From Mesorhizobium amorphae CCNWGS0123 (GTDB taxonomy: Bacteria > Pseudomonadota > Alphaproteobacteria > Rhizobiales > Rhizobiaceae): DNA of 64,000 nucleotides. Below, piece by piece: positions 62,137 to 64,000 of the stretch. The stretch is from contig NZ_CP015318.1 in assembly GCF_001686985.1 (NCBI RefSeq), forward strand, positions 2,726,001 through 2,790,000. The letters are read 5' to 3'. The first letter of the stretch is position 1. Every line of letters begins with the position of its first letter. The notes beneath the pieces are model-generated. The model was not told the origin of the DNA. It saw only the letters and a program-made list of their open reading frames with translations, and did not search any database. The position numbers and the translations under genes are program-made.

Positions 62137-63216
62137 ATGATGACGACCGAAGCGATTCAAGAGGAAACACCCTCTGATCATTTTTCGATGTTTTCTTCTC
62201 AAAGCGCAAAGATCAAATACAGCTTTAACAAGATAAGAGAAGTAAAGTCGTATAGGGTCGGAGAGCTTTTTTCAGCCTATCGAGACATACTTTGGGATGA
62301 TGGGCGGCATAAATACAATGTCAGCTCCTTCATCGGCGAAATAGACGAGATCCTCCTTGGGGAACGTTTCAGCGCCTTTGACCAAAGCACCCTGGACAAC
62401 CTTATCGGCACCTTGCGCCAGCGCGGCAACAGCAACGCAACCATCAACCGGAAGATGGCTGCCCTTAGCAAACTGTTGCGCAAGGCTCATAAGATGGGAG
62501 ATATCCACAGCCTGCCCGAGTTCCGCCGCCAGAAGGAGCGGGCGGGACGGATTCGTTTCCTTGAAAAGGACGAGGAGGCAAGGCTGTTCGCGGCCATCAG
62601 AAGCCGCAGCGAGGATGCTTACCGCCTTTCTGTCTTCCTCGTCGACACCGGCTGCCGCCTCGGCGAAGCGCTCGGGCTGATCTGGAACGACATCCAGGAA
62701 CACCGCGTCTCGTTCTGGATCACCAAGTCCGGCCGTAGCCGCACCATTCCGATGACGGCTCGTGTCAAGGAGGTGATCAAGCTGCCGGTCACCGAAGGTC
62801 GCCGGCCGAAGGGTCCGTTCACCAAGCTCAGCCAGGCGCAGTACCGCGCCATCTGGAACGATGCGAAAGCCGAGGTCGGCCTCGGCGCCGACGAACAGGT
62901 GGTGCCCCACATACTGCGCCATACCTGCGCTTCGCGTCTCGTCCAGGGCGGCATCGACATCAGGCGCGTCCAGATGTGGCTCGGCCACCAGACGCTTTCG
63001 ATGACCATGCGCTACGCCCATCTGGCCACCAACGACCTCGATGGCTGCGTCGTCGTGCTGGAAACGCCGCGCAGTGAAGGGACGGCCGGCGGCACGGAGA
63101 ATTCGGCGTTCTCGTCTCCGCTGACCACGCCGACATCGGCAGGGCCCAGGCAAAAGAGTGAAGCGGGCACGGCGAAGGCGGCCAAGGCGGCCGGGAAAAG
63201 TTCCAAGGCCAAATAG
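62137..63216 (+). CDS. Tyrosine-type site-specific recombinase/integrase
   Basis: From ATG at 62137 it is 359 residues (an earlier in-frame start at 62029 is possible). The SAM-like core-binding domain lies about 50-150; the catalytic domain has Arg in DTGCRLGEAL, HILRH with His and Arg, the LGHQTLSMT His and the nucleophile Tyr in MRYAHLATND. The C-terminus is a Lys/Ala-rich tail (KAAKAAGKSSKAK). No excisionase, phage or relaxase gene is nearby. It may be a relic of an integrated element or a domesticated recombinase. Confidence 0.87.
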   Translation: MMTTEAIQEETPSDHFSMFSSQSAKIKYSFNKIREVKSYRVGELFSAYRDILWDDGRHKYNVSSFIGEIDEILLGERFSAFDQSTLDNLIGTLRQRGNSNATINRKMAALSKLLRKAHKMGDIHSLPEFRRQKERAGRIRFLEKDEEARLFAAIRSRSEDAYRLSVFLVDTGCRLGEALGLIWNDIQEHRVSFWITKSGRSRTIPMTARVKEVIKLPVTEGRRPKGPFTKLSQAQYRAIWNDAKAEVGLGADEQVVPHILRHTCASRLVQGGIDIRRVQMWLGHQTLSMTMRYAHLATNDLDGCVVVLETPRSEGTAGGTENSAFSSPLTTPTSAGPRQKSEAGTAKAAKAAGKSSKAK

Positions 63217-63248
63217 CTCCGCCAAACTTTCCTATACTGCAATAACGA

Positions 63249-63280
63249 CCCCGAGACCGACTTGGTCTTGGGGTTTACTT
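63249..63280 (+). terminator. Hairpin between integrase and hydrolase genes
   Basis: CCCCGAGACC and GGTCTTGGGG (one G-T pair, 5-base loop, 63249-63273) are followed by TTTACTTTG. It ends the integrase transcript and lies just beside the stop codon of the convergent hydrolase gene. Confidence 0.7.
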
Positions 63281-64000
63281 TGCCTGAACCTGCTGTTCGA
63301 CCCGATCCAGGAATGCGGCGATCGCGTCCGGCAGGTCGCCGGTTTCCAGGAAAGGCGCGTGGCCCTGACCATCGACCGTGATCGCCTCCATGCTGGGATG
63401 GCGTTTTCGCATCTCTTCCAGCGTCGCGGCCGATAGCAGCTTCGAGTTGCCGCCGCGTATGGCAAGCAGCGGCACGGCGGCGAGCGCTTCGAACTGCGGC
63501 CAAAGATCGGGTAGCGGCTTGCTGGGGTCGAGGCCGGCCAGCGTGTCGACCAGCCGCGGGTCGAAATCCGGCAGCAGCCCCTGGTCCGTCTCGCGATAGA
63601 GCGCTGACACCATCCGCTCCCAGTCCGCTTCGGTCAGCGCCGGAAAGTCGCCACCATGCGCTCGCCGCTGGGCGTCGATCGCTGCGGCAAATGTCTTCGG
63701 CCTTGGTCCACGCTCGAGATAGGAGCGGATATGGGCAAGGCCTTCGGCCTCAATCACCGGGCCGATGTCGTTGAGCACGATGGCCTTAAACACGGCCGGC
63801 CGAATCGCGCCGAGCACATGAATGATCAGCCCGCCGCGCGACGTGCCAATGAAGGCCGCTTGCTCGATGCCGAGGCCCGCCAGGCCGGCGAGGACGTCAC
63901 CGGCTTCGACACCGACATTATAGCGGCTAATATCGGGGTCGTAGGCGGACTGCCCGCGCCCGCGATAGTCGAAGGCGATGACTTTTCGTGGGTTCTTCTC
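63275..64000 (-). CDS. Alpha/beta hydrolase, partial (5' end outside window)
   Basis: The frame is open to the window end, so the N-terminus is missing; about 241 residues are visible. The strand-turn IAFDYRGRGQSAYDPDISRY and nucleophile elbow FIGTSRGGLIIHVLG (Ser in GTSRG) mark the fold, with the catalytic His in VDGQGHAPFLETGDLPDAI. A lid region follows the elbow. The substrate is unknown; the family includes esterases, lipases and dienelactone-type hydrolases. It is convergent with the integrase gene. Confidence 0.87.
   Translation of the reverse strand, partial: EKNPRKVIAFDYRGRGQSAYDPDISRYNVGVEAGDVLAGLAGLGIEQAAFIGTSRGGLIIHVLGAIRPAVFKAIVLNDIGPVIEAEGLAHIRSYLERGPRPKTFAAAIDAQRRAHGGDFPALTEADWERMVSALYRETDQGLLPDFDPRLVDTLAGLDPSKPLPDLWPQFEALAAVPLLAIRGGNSKLLSAATLEEMRKRHPSMEAITVDGQGHAPFLETGDLPDAIAAFLDRVEQQVQAK

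Noticed and set aside
60198..63216. Genomic island between tRNA-Ser and the integrase
   Set aside because: No second copy of the tRNA 3' end was found in the window, and the DNA between them is an ordinary porin gene with normal codon use.

Overview
The window looks like chromosome of a Mesorhizobium-type alphaproteobacterium (order Hyphomicrobiales). The evidence is GC-rich coding sequence, a FeuP/FeuQ-type two-component system followed by a cytochrome c maturation operon and DegP, a GlnE cluster, a pair of RopA/Porin_2-type porins, many small rhizobial conserved proteins (DUF1488, DUF2147, Sel1-like), and several short palindromic intergenic repeats of the kind scattered through rhizobial genomes. 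No replication origin, CRISPR array, rRNA operon or complete insertion sequence was seen. The only RNA gene found is one tRNA-Ser(GCT).

Layout. 1-4.5 kb: a TetR regulator (cut by the window edge) divergent from an FAD/GcvT-type dimethylglycine or sarcosine dehydrogenase and an MttB-family methyltransferase, with a 30-bp near-palindrome between them. 4.5-8.1 kb: small conserved genes, a decayed second MttB copy, a cupin divergent from a TetR regulator, and an orphan GTA/phage-type DUF3168 gene. 8.3-23.5 kb: a dense plus-strand block with a feuN-like gene, feuP, feuQ, a surface-antigen lipoprotein, ccmI-ccmE-ccmF-ccmH, degP, a second two-component pair, glnE, an EF-hand protein and a SnoaL-like protein, often with overlapping stop/start codons. 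23.5-38 kb: a PAS histidine kinase, pepN, a gutted CoxL-like remnant, an EamA transporter, an XRE/MmyB regulator, a family-4-like uracil-DNA glycosylase, ETF-QO, a DUF922 protease-like protein, an EEP hydrolase and AMP nucleosidase. 38-41.5 kb: small exported proteins, a 140-bp terminal-inverted-repeat element and a LivK-type binding protein. 41.5-49.1 kb: a leucine catabolic cluster on the minus strand (tetR, ivd, mccB, mccA) interrupted by a macro-domain gene and two exported-protein genes. 49.1-54.8 kb: acylphosphatase, a MarR regulator and a type I secretion pair next to a CAP-domain protein that is its likely cargo. 55.3-64 kb: a HisC-like aminotransferase, a TPR-sulfotransferase, two porin genes in inverted orientation around a GIY-YIG gene and tRNA-Ser, a tyrosine recombinase, and an alpha/beta hydrolase cut by the window end.

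How genes work together. The first cluster suggests stepwise demethylation of methylated glycines or quaternary amines; the electrons of such flavin dehydrogenases normally pass through ETF to ETF-QO, which is encoded at 33 kb and would also serve isovaleryl-CoA dehydrogenase at 47 kb. CcmIEFH matures c-type cytochromes in the periplasm, where DegP also acts. FeuP/FeuQ-like systems control osmoadaptation and cyclic glucan export in Sinorhizobium; that link is by homology only. The most unusual items are the MttB gene plus its decayed paralogue, the CoxL mini-gene, the glycosylase lacking two of four Fe-S cysteines, a transporter gene whose conserved N-terminus has no ordinary start codon, a regulator whose C-terminus is encoded by a repeat, and the 220-bp inverted repeat formed by the porin pair. 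No wholly new system could be demonstrated from sequence alone.
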